This document shows positions 11,633-21,432 of a stretch of DNA of 64,000 nt, piece by piece. A program made the position numbers and the translations under genes. The notes beneath the pieces were generated by a model. The model was given only the letters and a program-made list of their open reading frames with translations. It was not told where the DNA came from and made no database searches. This stretch comes from Muribaculaceae bacterium (GTDB lineage: Bacteria > Bacteroidota > Bacteroidia > Bacteroidales > Muribaculaceae). The stretch spans positions 1 through 64,000 of the forward strand of contig JAFLTQ010000013.1 in NCBI GenBank assembly GCA_022510385.1, in the 5' to 3' direction. Each line of letters starts with the position of its first letter. Position 1 is the stretch's first letter.

Positions 11633-12198
11633 CTCTTGTCGAGTTCTTTTGAGATACTTTCAAAGATATGGCTGATTTCACGATTCCCGTCAATTGCCAC
11701 ATATTTATTTAGCTTTTTATAGTGGTCGCGTAGGGGAGAGGTTTGATTGTGATAAACCTTCAGGCGCTTTTTGATTGTCTCTTCATTATCATCTGTGCGT
11801 CCCGTCATCTTGCCCCTGTTGATCATTCTCTTCACGAGTTCATCGTCGGGCACTTCAAGACCTACAACAGCATGAAGTTCTTTACCTCTCTTTCCGAGAA
11901 GCTCATTGAGGGCCTCAGCCTGTGGGATAGTTCTCGGAAAGCCATCGAAGATAACCCCCGGCTTATCTTTGGCCTCATTTTCGATTACATCATCGAGAAT
12001 CTGAATCATCAGGTCATCGGGAATCAGTTGCCCTTCGTCGATATATGATTTAGCAATCTTCCCCAATTCGGTTTCTCTTTTGATATGATCACGAAGAACG
12101 TCACCTGTAGAGATGTGATGCAGGCCATATTTTTCGATTAATTTTTCACTTTGAGTCCCTTTGCCTGAACCCGGACCGCCAAAAAGCACAATATTCAT
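11605..12198 (-). CDS. adk: Adenylate kinase
   Basis: MNIVLFGGPGSGKGTQSEKLIEKYGLHHISTGDVLRD, DGFPRT, GRTDDNEETIKKRL. Confidence 0.96.
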   Translation of the reverse strand: MNIVLFGGPGSGKGTQSEKLIEKYGLHHISTGDVLRDHIKRETELGKIAKSYIDEGQLIPDDLMIQILDDVIENEAKDKPGVIFDGFPRTIPQAEALNELLGKRGKELHAVVGLEVPDDELVKRMINRGKMTGRTDDNEETIKKRLKVYHNQTSPLRDHYKKLNKYVAIDGNREISHIFESISKELDKRSREVMSNK

Positions 12199-12213
12199 TT
12201 TCTTTGTTTAAAT

Positions 12214-12246
12214 ATGGAGTTTTGAGTTTTGAGTTTTGAGTTAAGT
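12214..12246. repeat. Short tandem repeat (gagttttgagtttt...)
   Basis: Four consecutive gagtttt-like units. Confidence 0.8.
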
Positions 12247-12254
12247 TACTTCTT

Positions 12255-12545
12255 TTATGTTTTCGAAATCGAATATTTGAGAGAACGAATCATTGAATTT
12301 ATTTCTCTGACTTCTCTTATATAATCATTGATTTCCCTAAAATCTCCAAATTCCAATTCCTGACATAATATTAACTGGGTTTCAATTTCTCCACAAGAAC
12401 CTCTTGCTGCTCTTTTTATTTGATCAATTAATCTAAATTTCTCATCTTCCGGTAATTGTTTAGTAAACTTATATAGTGTTTTTACAAGGTTTATAGACCT
12501 CTGCCAAACTAATAAATTTTTAAAATCACTATATTTTATTTCCAA
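12255..12545 (-). pseudogene. Four-helix-bundle (S23/IVS-encoded) family protein, apparently with an internal deletion
   Basis: FKNLLVWQRSINLVKTLYKFTKQLPEDEKFRLIDQIKRAARGSCGEIETQLILCQEL; the usual VSIPSNIAEG... segment is absent. Confidence 0.6.
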
Positions 12546-12591
12546 AATATAACAACTTCTCTATAATCTTTACCAATGTAAAATCTTAATC

Positions 12592-12643
12592 TCTCACAAC
12601 TCCCAACTCACAACTTACAACTTACAACTCACAACTCTCAACT
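12592..12643. repeat. Short tandem repeat (acaactc/acaactt units)
   Basis: ctcacaactcccaactcacaacttacaacttacaactcacaactctcaac. Confidence 0.85.
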
Positions 12644-13195
12644 ATGTATATAGATATCTTTGAGGTTGCGGGCCTTTCCGTCAAGATCGAGGCCATATCC
12701 GATTATGAATTTCGATGGTATAGAGAATGCGATATAATCAGGGTTGAATCCGGTGCGGGAACTTTCAGGCTTATGTAGCAAGGTTACGAATCTTACTGAA
12801 GCAGGGTTTCTTTTCTTGAGGTCTTTCACCATCAGGTTAGCTGTAATCCCGGTGTCGACTATATCCTCTATTATAACCACATCTTTACCCTCGATATCTT
12901 CGTTAAGGCCATAAATTTGCTTTACGTTGCCGGTAGTGCCAGTGCCTTCGTAGCTTTTATATCTCACGAAAGCGATGGGAGCTTCATTGAGACCTGTTTC
13001 CCTGATAAGGTCGGCAGCGAAAATAAAAGCGCCGTTAAGAACACAAACAAATAAAGGGGATTTCCCCTCTAAATCACGGCGCAACTCTTGCGCCACACGT
13101 TTCACTTCGCGTTTTATATCCTCCTCTTTCAGGAAGGGGACGAACGAAAGGCCATCTATTTTTACCTTTTCTTCCATATCGACGCTATGCTCCAT
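12638..13195 (-). CDS. hpt: Hypoxanthine phosphoribosyltransferase
   Basis: [17 protein letters not shown] and [42 protein letters not shown]-binding motif. Confidence 0.92.
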   Translation of the reverse strand: MEHSVDMEEKVKIDGLSFVPFLKEEDIKREVKRVAQELRRDLEGKSPLFVCVLNGAFIFAADLIRETGLNEAPIAFVRYKSYEGTGTTGNVKQIYGLNEDIEGKDVVIIEDIVDTGITANLMVKDLKKRNPASVRFVTLLHKPESSRTGFNPDYIAFSIPSKFIIGYGLDLDGKARNLKDIYIHS

Positions 13196-13377
13196 CTAAT
13201 TGGCTGTTATAGAGTTTCTCTCTGAAATCTACGACTTCTGATCGGATTGGTATAGTTTGACTACAAAATTACTAAAAAAGTGTTTAAAAAGCAACAACCG
13301 GAAGAGATTGATTGGGATTTTTTAAGTCTATTTTTAGGGTTGAGAATGGAGTATTAGACTTCCATTAATAAAGTAAT

Positions 13378-13404
13378 GAGGGCGAACCTTAAAGGCTCGC
13401 CCTC
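13378..13404 (-). terminator. Terminator-like hairpin downstream of the OmpA gene
   Basis: GAGGGCGA...TCGCCCTC with an inner CCTTAAAGG palindrome. Confidence 0.55.
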
Positions 13405-13440
13405 GTTTGAAGGAATTTATGGATTATATTCCAAAGAATA

Positions 13441-14592
13441 TTACTCAGCGATACAGATAGCAACGCGGTTTTGAACTGCGTCAGGATAAGGCTGATACAT
13501 GTCTTCGCCCATGCTCTTAACGATCATACGTGAAGCGGGGATGTAGTATTTCTCTTGAAGAGCTTTAGCAACAGCCTGGCTTCTTTGAGCGGAAAGACGA
13601 AGGTTGTAAGCCATAGAACCTGTACCCTTGTCAGCGTAACCTGTGATAGTTACAGTTGCATCCGGGTGGCTTTGGAGGTATTCAGCAACCTGAGCTACTT
13701 TCTCCATCTCTTGAGGACGGATCACGTATTGGTTGATGAGGAAGAATACGTCACGACGCAATACTTCTTTCTCCACTTTCTTTTCTTCTACCTGAACAGG
13801 CACTTCTACGATCTTTTCTACTACTTTCTCAACGATAACAGGTTCCTGAACCGGTTCTTCAATCACGCGAGTGTTTACGTTGTATTTCGGGCCGAAGCTC
13901 CAACCTACACCGAGAAGAGCGTTGAAATACCAGTCGGTATTGTCATAATGTTTTGAGTTGTAGTTATCGTTTACGATGTTAGCCATAAGCTCGAGACCGA
14001 TTTGAACGCGTGAGCTAACATTGAAATTAAGAGCGCAACCGAACTGGCTGAGGAATCTCCATTTACCGCCGCCCCATGCATTGAGACCTATACCGTCGCC
14101 GTAAGCGTCAGCGATAGATGCCTGAAGCTTCTGTGCATCTTTATTATGCCATGCATAGTTAACACCGAAACCTGCAAGAAGGTCTACTTCACAAAGACGT
14201 GTCGGGTTGTAGCCACCGATAAGGTTGGTGAGGTCAACAACTGCATCAAGTGTAGGAGCTACATAGTTCCATTTGTAGTAAGCAGTCTTTCCACCGTTCC
14301 AGAGATTTTCTACTGATGCATAAGGATTGATGGCGATTGCTCCACGGCTTGCCCATGCATTAACTGCAAGACGCATACCGATGTAAGGGTTGAACTTATA
14401 GCCGGCAGCTAATTGAGCGTTTCCGCTAAGGAGCTTGCCAAACTTGCCTTCACCAAGAGTTTCCTGACCTCCGATTTGGGCCTGCATAAACCAATGAGGT
14501 TTGAATACATATTCAGTGACTGTCTCCTGTGCGTTAGCGCACACACCTGCGAACAGGAGAGTAGCAGTCAGAAAAATTTTATTTAACTTCAT
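13441..14592 (-). CDS. OmpA-family outer membrane protein
   Basis: Signal peptide; C-terminal VTITGYADKGTGSMAYNLRLSAQRSQAVAKAL OmpA-like peptidoglycan-binding domain. Confidence 0.9.
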   Translation of the reverse strand: MKLNKIFLTATLLFAGVCANAQETVTEYVFKPHWFMQAQIGGQETLGEGKFGKLLSGNAQLAAGYKFNPYIGMRLAVNAWASRGAIAINPYASVENLWNGGKTAYYKWNYVAPTLDAVVDLTNLIGGYNPTRLCEVDLLAGFGVNYAWHNKDAQKLQASIADAYGDGIGLNAWGGGKWRFLSQFGCALNFNVSSRVQIGLELMANIVNDNYNSKHYDNTDWYFNALLGVGWSFGPKYNVNTRVIEEPVQEPVIVEKVVEKIVEVPVQVEEKKVEKEVLRRDVFFLINQYVIRPQEMEKVAQVAEYLQSHPDATVTITGYADKGTGSMAYNLRLSAQRSQAVAKALQEKYYIPASRMIVKSMGEDMYQPYPDAVQNRVAICIAE

Positions 14593-14631
14593 TTCCTAAT
14601 TTTTTTACAGTTTTACTAAACTACTCTCTAA

Positions 14632-16689
14632 TTATTTCACTTTTACGTAATAGTTCTGCATTGAGCAAACACCATGGTAGTCAACTGCCATATAGGTAAC
14701 AGTGAGAGTTTGGCCTGATTTAGCACTTGCAGGAAGAGCTACAGTTACATAGTCAGTGTCTCCTGAAAGCACTGTATTCAAGTCGCCTGTGTTGTCAGCA
14801 GCTGTAGCAGGAACGCCATCGATAGCTGTGATAGCAACATACTTCTTGTAAGCCGGAACGATGAGTTCGCCGTTGTATGAAGTAAGGAACATATCGAATG
14901 CACCACCAGCAACGATACCGTCTGTAGCAAGAGTAGACATGCCGGCTACACCACCGTCAACTGTCTCATAGAGAGCGCAGATCTGGAAGTATTTAGCAGG
15001 ATCTGAGATAACATCATTAATCCTGTTGGCAAATCTGTTGTAGTAGTCGATAAGTGACTGAAGTCTGTTGATCTTGGAGTCACTTGAGTAATCTTTAACC
15101 TTAGCCTGAAGTCTCTTTAACTGATCGTTAATTGTACCGATTGACTTGTTGATGCTGTCGATAACAGTGTTGATTTGTTTCTGTGAATCGTTACCTAATG
15201 ATTCAAGAAGGTCAGCTAAGAATGCATCCAAAGAACCCGGTTCCGGATCAGCAATACCGCTTGAACTGTATGAAAGTTCTGCTGTACCAATCTTTTCTCC
15301 ATTTTCATCATAGACTACAACTTCGATTGTGCCACCTTCTCCTGTATATTTGAACTCAACTTTAACAGGTTCAACCAAGTCGATGTCAGAGATCAAATCA
15401 TCAAGTTCATCGTTGATCTTCTTGATATAGTCTGAGAGCGGTGAGTTGAATGTAGGAAGCTGAGGATTGCCATCGAAACGATCTTTGATCTTGTTAGCAA
15501 GAGTCACACCGTTTGCATATGAGAGCGGATGAGCAACGATTGCTGCATAGTCATAACCGGTCTTATAAGTGTTGGCAGTTTCTGACTCTGTGAATTTAAC
15601 TTCGTCACCATCAAGCTCATAACCACCATCAGCCAAAGCAGTAGCCTCTTGTTCTTTCCATGATACTTCGAGTGCAAGAGCCGGAACTTTATTATTGACT
15701 GCATCAAGGAGAACTTTACCCAATGAAGCGATGTCAGCAAGGTCTTTGTTGCTCAAGAAGTTTTCGAAAGCATCTTTAACACTGCTCTTGTCAAATGCCA
15801 AGTAGAGATCCTCATAGTTTGACTCTGTAGCAGTAGCGCTCAAAGTATAAACACCGGGAACAGCAGCCTTAGTGCCGAATTTAATAGCCTCATCGTTTTC
15901 TCCGGGCTCATATTTAGCAAGTGCAAGTTCTTTATTAGCGCTGCTCAATACGGTTTCGCCGAGAGAGTTAACGAAATTATAGGTGTAAACCTTATCGTCA
16001 GAGAAGTCAACATCAGACGGGTTGATAGTAACGAGGGCGCCACCTAAGTTGCCTAACTCAACAGAACCGAGAGAAACAGGATCTGAGAAACCTTTAGATA
16101 AAGATTGAGCAGAGGCAATAGCGTTGATTGTGCTTAGAGCAGCCTCATCGTAACCCCATGCGATGTCTGAAGCATCAACTGCCGGGAAGTTTACGGAACC
16201 GTTGCTCGGTTTGAATTCGTAAGTAGCGAAAATTGTGCTGTTGATTCCAAGCGGAGTTGACAAGCCACCGAAAGCCGGGTTAACAACATGGCTAACTTCT
16301 ACAGAAGCGGGACGCATGTTGATGTTGTCGATGTTCGCAAGGTTAACTTGGATCTGTTGGAACCACTCTTCGCCCGGGAAGATTTCCTGGAAGAGGTAGT
16401 CATAAAGACCCTGAATGTAAGGTTCGAGTACATCCCAGTGATTGCCTGCAGGACCTTCCTTGATCATTTCCCAGATTTTGTCAAGATCTTGGTCGTCGAG
16501 CCAAGCTTGAAGATTGCTCTTGAAAGTATCATCTGTGAGATCACGGATAGCGTCCAATTGGTCTTGGAGGCTGATCTGGCCTACGAGGACGTCGTTTCTG
16601 AAGTCCTCATCCTTACAAGAAGTGAATGTTCCGACTCCACCGGCGGCTACAGCGAGCACCAGCAAGCCGTTGAGTAATTTTCTATTCAT
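14632..16689 (-). CDS. Putative surface lipoprotein of unknown function
   Basis: N-terminus MNRKLLNGLLVLAVAAGGVGTFTSCKDED has a lipobox-like Cys; 685 aa. Confidence 0.6.
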   Translation of the reverse strand: MNRKLLNGLLVLAVAAGGVGTFTSCKDEDFRNDVLVGQISLQDQLDAIRDLTDDTFKSNLQAWLDDQDLDKIWEMIKEGPAGNHWDVLEPYIQGLYDYLFQEIFPGEEWFQQIQVNLANIDNINMRPASVEVSHVVNPAFGGLSTPLGINSTIFATYEFKPSNGSVNFPAVDASDIAWGYDEAALSTINAIASAQSLSKGFSDPVSLGSVELGNLGGALVTINPSDVDFSDDKVYTYNFVNSLGETVLSSANKELALAKYEPGENDEAIKFGTKAAVPGVYTLSATATESNYEDLYLAFDKSSVKDAFENFLSNKDLADIASLGKVLLDAVNNKVPALALEVSWKEQEATALADGGYELDGDEVKFTESETANTYKTGYDYAAIVAHPLSYANGVTLANKIKDRFDGNPQLPTFNSPLSDYIKKINDELDDLISDIDLVEPVKVEFKYTGEGGTIEVVVYDENGEKIGTAELSYSSSGIADPEPGSLDAFLADLLESLGNDSQKQINTVIDSINKSIGTINDQLKRLQAKVKDYSSDSKINRLQSLIDYYNRFANRINDVISDPAKYFQICALYETVDGGVAGMSTLATDGIVAGGAFDMFLTSYNGELIVPAYKKYVAITAIDGVPATAADNTGDLNTVLSGDTDYVTVALPASAKSGQTLTVTYMAVDYHGVCSMQNYYVKVK

Positions 16690-17158
16690 TCCTTTTGTGT
16701 TTAGATTTAGTTGATATTATTGTTTTGTTTTGTGTGCTTATTGAGGCTTGTTTAATATGCATGGTGTTAAAATGCAAACTTTAAAGCAAGCCAAATCCCC
16801 CCATTCCTACGGTCGGGAGGCAAGTGCGTAATCGCTTGATTATTTGACAAAAAGCTTTAAAACCCATCGATTTTTTACCTAAGAACCTGTTGGATTTGGG
16901 TACAAATTTAAAACTCTTTAAGTTTTTATGCAAATAATTTCAAAAAAAATTAGAGTTATATTAAAAAATAATTATGAAAGCCCTCTGTTTGTAAGGCATA
17001 GGCTCGAATCTGCCAATAATTTAACGATAATAAAAAACAATTTGGGTAATAATGCGGATAATCATATTTAATTAAAACTTTATTTACTTTTTTATTGTTT
17101 TATTTGTAACCAAGGTTAAATAACCCGATACACAACTTACAACAAGCCAAACCCTCTG

Positions 17159-18985
17159 ATGAAATTTATAGATTCCGGAGAAGGAAAAGTTCCTCTGCTT
17201 TCAGCTTTGGCTATCCTGGCCATTTCTCTGACTGTGAACCTGCCCGGTCTCGCAATTTCTCCGGTCTTGGGCCGGCTTAAAGATGTGTTCCATTCAACGG
17301 CAATAGAGGCTCAGCTCCTCAATGTATTGCCAAATCTGCTCACCATACCTTTTATCCTTGGAGCAGGAAAAATCTGCACTCCCAAAAATCAGTTGACGGT
17401 ACTGTCAATCGGACTTGCCATATTCACAGCCACAGGTATTGCATATTTCTTTGCAAAGTCGATGATTGTGCTTATTATTTTGAGTTGTATCCTCGGTGTC
17501 GGTATAGGTCTGGTGATACCTCTTGCTGCAAGCCTAATTTCACAAAATTTCTCCGGTAAGCCACGCGGAATGATGCTGGGAGTGAAGTCGGGACTCTCCA
17601 ATCTATCATTAATTATTGCTACTTTATATGTAGGATGGATTGCCACACGCAACTGGCACTGGGCTTTCGCTGCTTATTTTATACCTGTGATTCCTTTGGT
17701 GATGGTGCCTTTTATTAAAAGTAAATTCATCAATCAACAGCGGGAAGTGCCCCAGATTACACTCTCCTCATCCGATGTAGAGTCGCAAAATTTCCATTTT
17801 AGGGGGAAAGAGGCAAAAAATATGTTATGGTTTGCCTTGATAATCTATTTCATACTCTCTTATGGGGCCTTGGTCTTCTCATATTATCTACCCTTCACTA
17901 TGGAAGCCTACGGGATGTCGACAGGACATGTGGGTGTTGCAACCTCTATGTTCTATCTGGCAGCCACCCTTGCAGGGTTTGGCCTTTCCAAAGTGATCAA
18001 GGCTACTGGGATATGGACTTTCCAACTCGGGATGATTGTCGTTGCCCTCTCTCTGCTTGGAGTGGGGTTCATACATTCTTTCGCTTCATATATAATAGGA
18101 ACATTCATGCTTGGGCTTGGATATGGTGTGATTCAGCCTATACTTTATGATAAAACTTCCTATTTCGCTCCCACTGATGCAAAAGCCACCGAATATTTTG
18201 CACTCTTGTTGACCAGCAGTTATGTCGCTCTCTCCTGTATCCCGTTTATAGTGGAATTCTTCGGTACCTTTATCAAAGGTAACACCGATCCCTCCTTTCC
18301 TTTCATACTTAACGGCGTGATAATGTCGATTATGGCAATTGTCGTTGTGGTGAAACATAAGAATTTTGTGGTTCAAGCCGGTGTGATACCGCAGGGAGAG
18401 GGAATTGTCAAGCAACCCTCTTCGGTGCTTACTCCGGGTGACCGTTATGTCAAGTCAGCCATTGTAGGCACCAGGCAAGATGCTGCTCTCAGTAACGAGT
18501 CTATAGCTCTTGAGTCGGAAGCTCCCGTGGGAGTGCCTATGGGCATAATCCCAAACACTGCCACTCCAACCACACCTTCTGCAGCTATCACTTCCTCGGC
18601 TACACCATCTCATTTATCCCCCTCTCCGGGAACTTCAGCCAATGAGGAACACGTGGTGTCTGCTACATCTCCCGAGCCTGTGATAGAAACCATTTCAACT
18701 GCACCCATTACCCCGACATCTGAATCCGCTAAGATAATGCAGGCTGCGGAAGCTTCTTTGGCAGACGCTAAGGATTCTCTTCAGAAGATGCGTAAGCAGC
18801 AGGCAGAATTGCTTAAAGCTCAGGCACAACAGCTCGAAGATAAGGCTCAAGAGCTTCATGAGGATGCCCTTCAGCTTCTCGACGAAGCCGAGGCCCTCGA
18901 TCCTCCCTCCCAAAATTCTTCAATCACCTCTAACAACTCAATCTCTAACAACTCAACAACTAACAACTCAACAACTAACAAATAA
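17159..18985 (+). CDS. MFS transporter with ~200 aa C-terminal linker/coiled-coil extension
   Basis: Twelve-TM-like hydrophobic profile, then a P/S/T-rich linker and SLADAKDSLQKMRKQQAELLKAQAQQLEDKAQELHEDALQLLDEAEALD. Confidence 0.82.
   Translation: MKFIDSGEGKVPLLSALAILAISLTVNLPGLAISPVLGRLKDVFHSTAIEAQLLNVLPNLLTIPFILGAGKICTPKNQLTVLSIGLAIFTATGIAYFFAKSMIVLIILSCILGVGIGLVIPLAASLISQNFSGKPRGMMLGVKSGLSNLSLIIATLYVGWIATRNWHWAFAAYFIPVIPLVMVPFIKSKFINQQREVPQITLSSSDVESQNFHFRGKEAKNMLWFALIIYFILSYGALVFSYYLPFTMEAYGMSTGHVGVATSMFYLAATLAGFGLSKVIKATGIWTFQLGMIVVALSLLGVGFIHSFASYIIGTFMLGLGYGVIQPILYDKTSYFAPTDAKATEYFALLLTSSYVALSCIPFIVEFFGTFIKGNTDPSFPFILNGVIMSIMAIVVVVKHKNFVVQAGVIPQGEGIVKQPSSVLTPGDRYVKSAIVGTRQDAALSNESIALESEAPVGVPMGIIPNTATPTTPSAAITSSATPSHLSPSPGTSANEEHVVSATSPEPVIETISTAPITPTSESAKIMQAAEASLADAKDSLQKMRKQQAELLKAQAQQLEDKAQELHEDALQLLDEAEALDPPSQNSSITSNNSISNNSTTNNSTTNK
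18930..18985 (+). repeat. Tandem repeat (aacaactcaacaacta) within the 3' end of the MFS gene
   Basis: Encodes the C-terminal ISNNSTTNNSTTNK. Confidence 0.8.
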
Positions 18986-19007
18986 TAACTATAAAAAAAC
19001 ATTGCCA

Positions 19008-20351
19008 ATGAAAAAAATTCTACTTATTCCGGCAGCTCTACTTCTTACATCTGCTGCCTACGCGCAAGATGACACCAAGTTCATCACCACGGAAAACAAC
19101 ATCGAAGTCTTTAATATCATGATGGAGAATGCTCCTCAGAATCCTAATATCAAGGATGTTTCGAGGTTCACTCTTGTGGGAAAAGACTCGAAATTCTATC
19201 TCGGTATGGGTGCCAACGTAAAGATGGTGGGTGATTTCGACTGGGGTGCTCCTATCACAAACCCCAACCTCTTCGCTCCGTCGGCTATTTCTGCAGCCGA
19301 TCCGGGCAATAAGGGTCAAACCACTTTCTCAATAGGCCAATCAAATCTCTATTGGAACTTTGTGGCCCTCCCGGGTTCCAAAAATCAGGTGGGACTCTTC
19401 TTTGACATCAATTTCCTGGGATCTACAAGTAAACCGGTTATCGCCATCCACCATGCCTATTTGAAATATCGCGGGTTCACAGCCGGTTATATTGTTTCCA
19501 CATTCACCGACATTCAGGCTGACCCGGTGGCTATCGACTTTGCAGGCCCGAATGCTATCACATTTATACGTCATCCGAACATCTATTACACAGCTAAGTT
19601 CGGTAAAGATAAAATGTGGTCAGCTCAGATAGGTTTGGATATGCCGCTTGCCGAGCAATCAGATTTCAAGGAGGGTAAATATGAACATGGTAAGTTTAAC
19701 GACAATTCAAACGGAAAAGTCTATAACCCCTTCACTACTGATGGGACCACAACACAATTTGTGCATCAACGTATGCCCGACATTCCGCTCTTCATCCAGA
19801 GAGACTGGTGTGGACATAAAGGATGGTTCCGTGTTTCTGCTATCTTCCGCGACCTTCAGTATCGCGACCTCGTTGCCGATAAAGGAAAAGGTAAGAATCG
19901 CGGTGAATTCGGCTGGGGTATCAAGGCAAGCGGAAAAACTCCTATCGTAGGGGGTCTCTCTCTTACATGGCAGGGAGTTTACGGTAAAGGTGTGGCAAGT
20001 TATATTCAGGATCTAACCGGAGAAGGACTCGACCTTGTGCCCGTAAACAATGTAAATGGTAAACTGACTACAGTTCCTACATGGGGAGCCTATGGTACTC
20101 TTCAATACAACTTCGGGAAATGTGCGCTCTGGAATTTCACATACTCACATGTTAGGGCATATGCTAAAGATTTTGGCGGTGACTGGGGCGGTATGTATAA
20201 ATATGGACAATATCTTACAAGCAACCTCATTTTCAATGTCAGCAGTTTCGCACAAGTTGGCGTTGAATATCTTTGGGGACGTCGCATGAACTATAATAGG
20301 GAACAAGCTCACGATAATCGTATCATGCTGATGTTCAATCTGTCAATTTAA
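19008..20351 (+). CDS. DcaP-like outer membrane porin
   Basis: Start taken at MKKILLIPAALLLTSAAYAQ. Beta-rich protein with SRFTLVGKDSKFYLGMGANVKMVGDFDWGAP and a C-terminal aromatic-rich strand. Confidence 0.72.
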   Translation: MKKILLIPAALLLTSAAYAQDDTKFITTENNIEVFNIMMENAPQNPNIKDVSRFTLVGKDSKFYLGMGANVKMVGDFDWGAPITNPNLFAPSAISAADPGNKGQTTFSIGQSNLYWNFVALPGSKNQVGLFFDINFLGSTSKPVIAIHHAYLKYRGFTAGYIVSTFTDIQADPVAIDFAGPNAITFIRHPNIYYTAKFGKDKMWSAQIGLDMPLAEQSDFKEGKYEHGKFNDNSNGKVYNPFTTDGTTTQFVHQRMPDIPLFIQRDWCGHKGWFRVSAIFRDLQYRDLVADKGKGKNRGEFGWGIKASGKTPIVGGLSLTWQGVYGKGVASYIQDLTGEGLDLVPVNNVNGKLTTVPTWGAYGTLQYNFGKCALWNFTYSHVRAYAKDFGGDWGGMYKYGQYLTSNLIFNVSSFAQVGVEYLWGRRMNYNREQAHDNRIMLMFNLSI

Positions 20352-20379
20352 TAATTCCGGGCTTATCCTTAGAAATAAG

Positions 20380-20408
20380 TTGCGTCGATTCCTCAGGGGT
20401 CGACGCAA
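20380..20408 (+). terminator. Intrinsic terminator
   Basis: TTGCGTCGA...TCGACGCAA followed by TTATTTTTGTT. Confidence 0.8.
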
Positions 20409-20441
20409 TTATTTTTGTTAGAGTTGTTAGTGCCTTTTTTT

Positions 20442-21368
20442 TCAGATGTGGTGACGTGGGAACATTTTGCGTACCGAGAGAATCACCTTATCAATCCGCT
20501 TGTCATTAATAACTATGAGAGTTGCAATCACGATGAGGCATCCTCCGATAATTTCAACTGTAGAGATCGGCTGATGCAGAAAGAAAACGCTGAGAAGCAC
20601 TGCTGAAACGGGTTCTAAGGAGCCGAGAATTGCGGTAGGAGTCGACCCGATCAGTTGTATGGCGGCAGTTGTGCACGCCAGTGAGAGAAGTGTGGGTATT
20701 ACGGCAAGGGCAAGCAGATTAAACCATTGATGCCCATATTGCGGAAATGTGATGGGATTCCCAAGCCCTATATTGGCTATAAAAAGGAGGGATCCCCAAA
20801 GAAGCACATAAAAAAGGAGTTTGGTGGTGGGAATCACCTTGATGCGTTTTGAAACATTTACAAATACGATATATAAGGCATAGGTTAGTGCTGAAAGCAT
20901 CACCAAGAGGCACCCGAAAGGGGAGAGGGTAATCCCTCCCGTGGGTTTTACAAGAAGGAATAACCCTATGAACATTATGAGAAGGCAGATATAAAGTGAG
21001 GGTCCGTTTTTCTCCTTGAAAAAGAACATCATAATTATAGCCACCATCACCGGATAGACGAAGAGAAGAGTTGAGGCAATTCCTGAGTTCATGTAGTTAT
21101 AGCTCTCGAAAAGAGTCAATGACGACAGAGCCATCAGAATACCAAGAATAAAAGTCTGGCCGATTACATTTCTCGGGATGCCGAAAGGAATTCTCCTTAT
21201 TCCCATAAGAAAAGCAAGCAAAGGAAGCCCCAGAATATAGCGGAAGAGGAGGACAGTATTAGGATTCATCCCCTCTTCATATAAAGGTACGGCAAAGGCC
21301 GGGTTTGTGCCATAAGCAGCAGCTGCCAGGGCAGCCAGGAAATAACCCTTGATGCCTGAAAATGTCAT
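20442..21368 (-). CDS. EamA/DMT-family transporter
   Basis: Ten hydrophobic helices, GSLEPVSAVLLSVFFLHQPISTVEIIGGCLIV. Start taken as MTFSGIKGYF, since the longer ORF overlaps the upstream gene. Confidence 0.85.
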   Translation of the reverse strand: MTFSGIKGYFLAALAAAAYGTNPAFAVPLYEEGMNPNTVLLFRYILGLPLLAFLMGIRRIPFGIPRNVIGQTFILGILMALSSLTLFESYNYMNSGIASTLLFVYPVMVAIIMMFFFKEKNGPSLYICLLIMFIGLFLLVKPTGGITLSPFGCLLVMLSALTYALYIVFVNVSKRIKVIPTTKLLFYVLLWGSLLFIANIGLGNPITFPQYGHQWFNLLALAVIPTLLSLACTTAAIQLIGSTPTAILGSLEPVSAVLLSVFFLHQPISTVEIIGGCLIVIATLIVINDKRIDKVILSVRKMFPRHHI

Positions 21369-21432
21369 ATTGCCATCAAAAAAACAGAGACTCATCCCTT
21401 TGTTAACAATGGATGAAAGGGAAAAATAGGTT

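Noticed and set aside
11404-11640. CRISPR-like regular repeats
   Set aside because: Units are 7 bp without spacers and there are no cas genes. This is a microsatellite, and no CRISPR array was seen anywhere in the window.
11412-11675. ORFs translating to LITHYSLLITHYSLLITHYLLLITYYS and similar
   Set aside because: Artefact of the 7-bp tandem repeat. They overlap adk antisense and have no protein-like composition.
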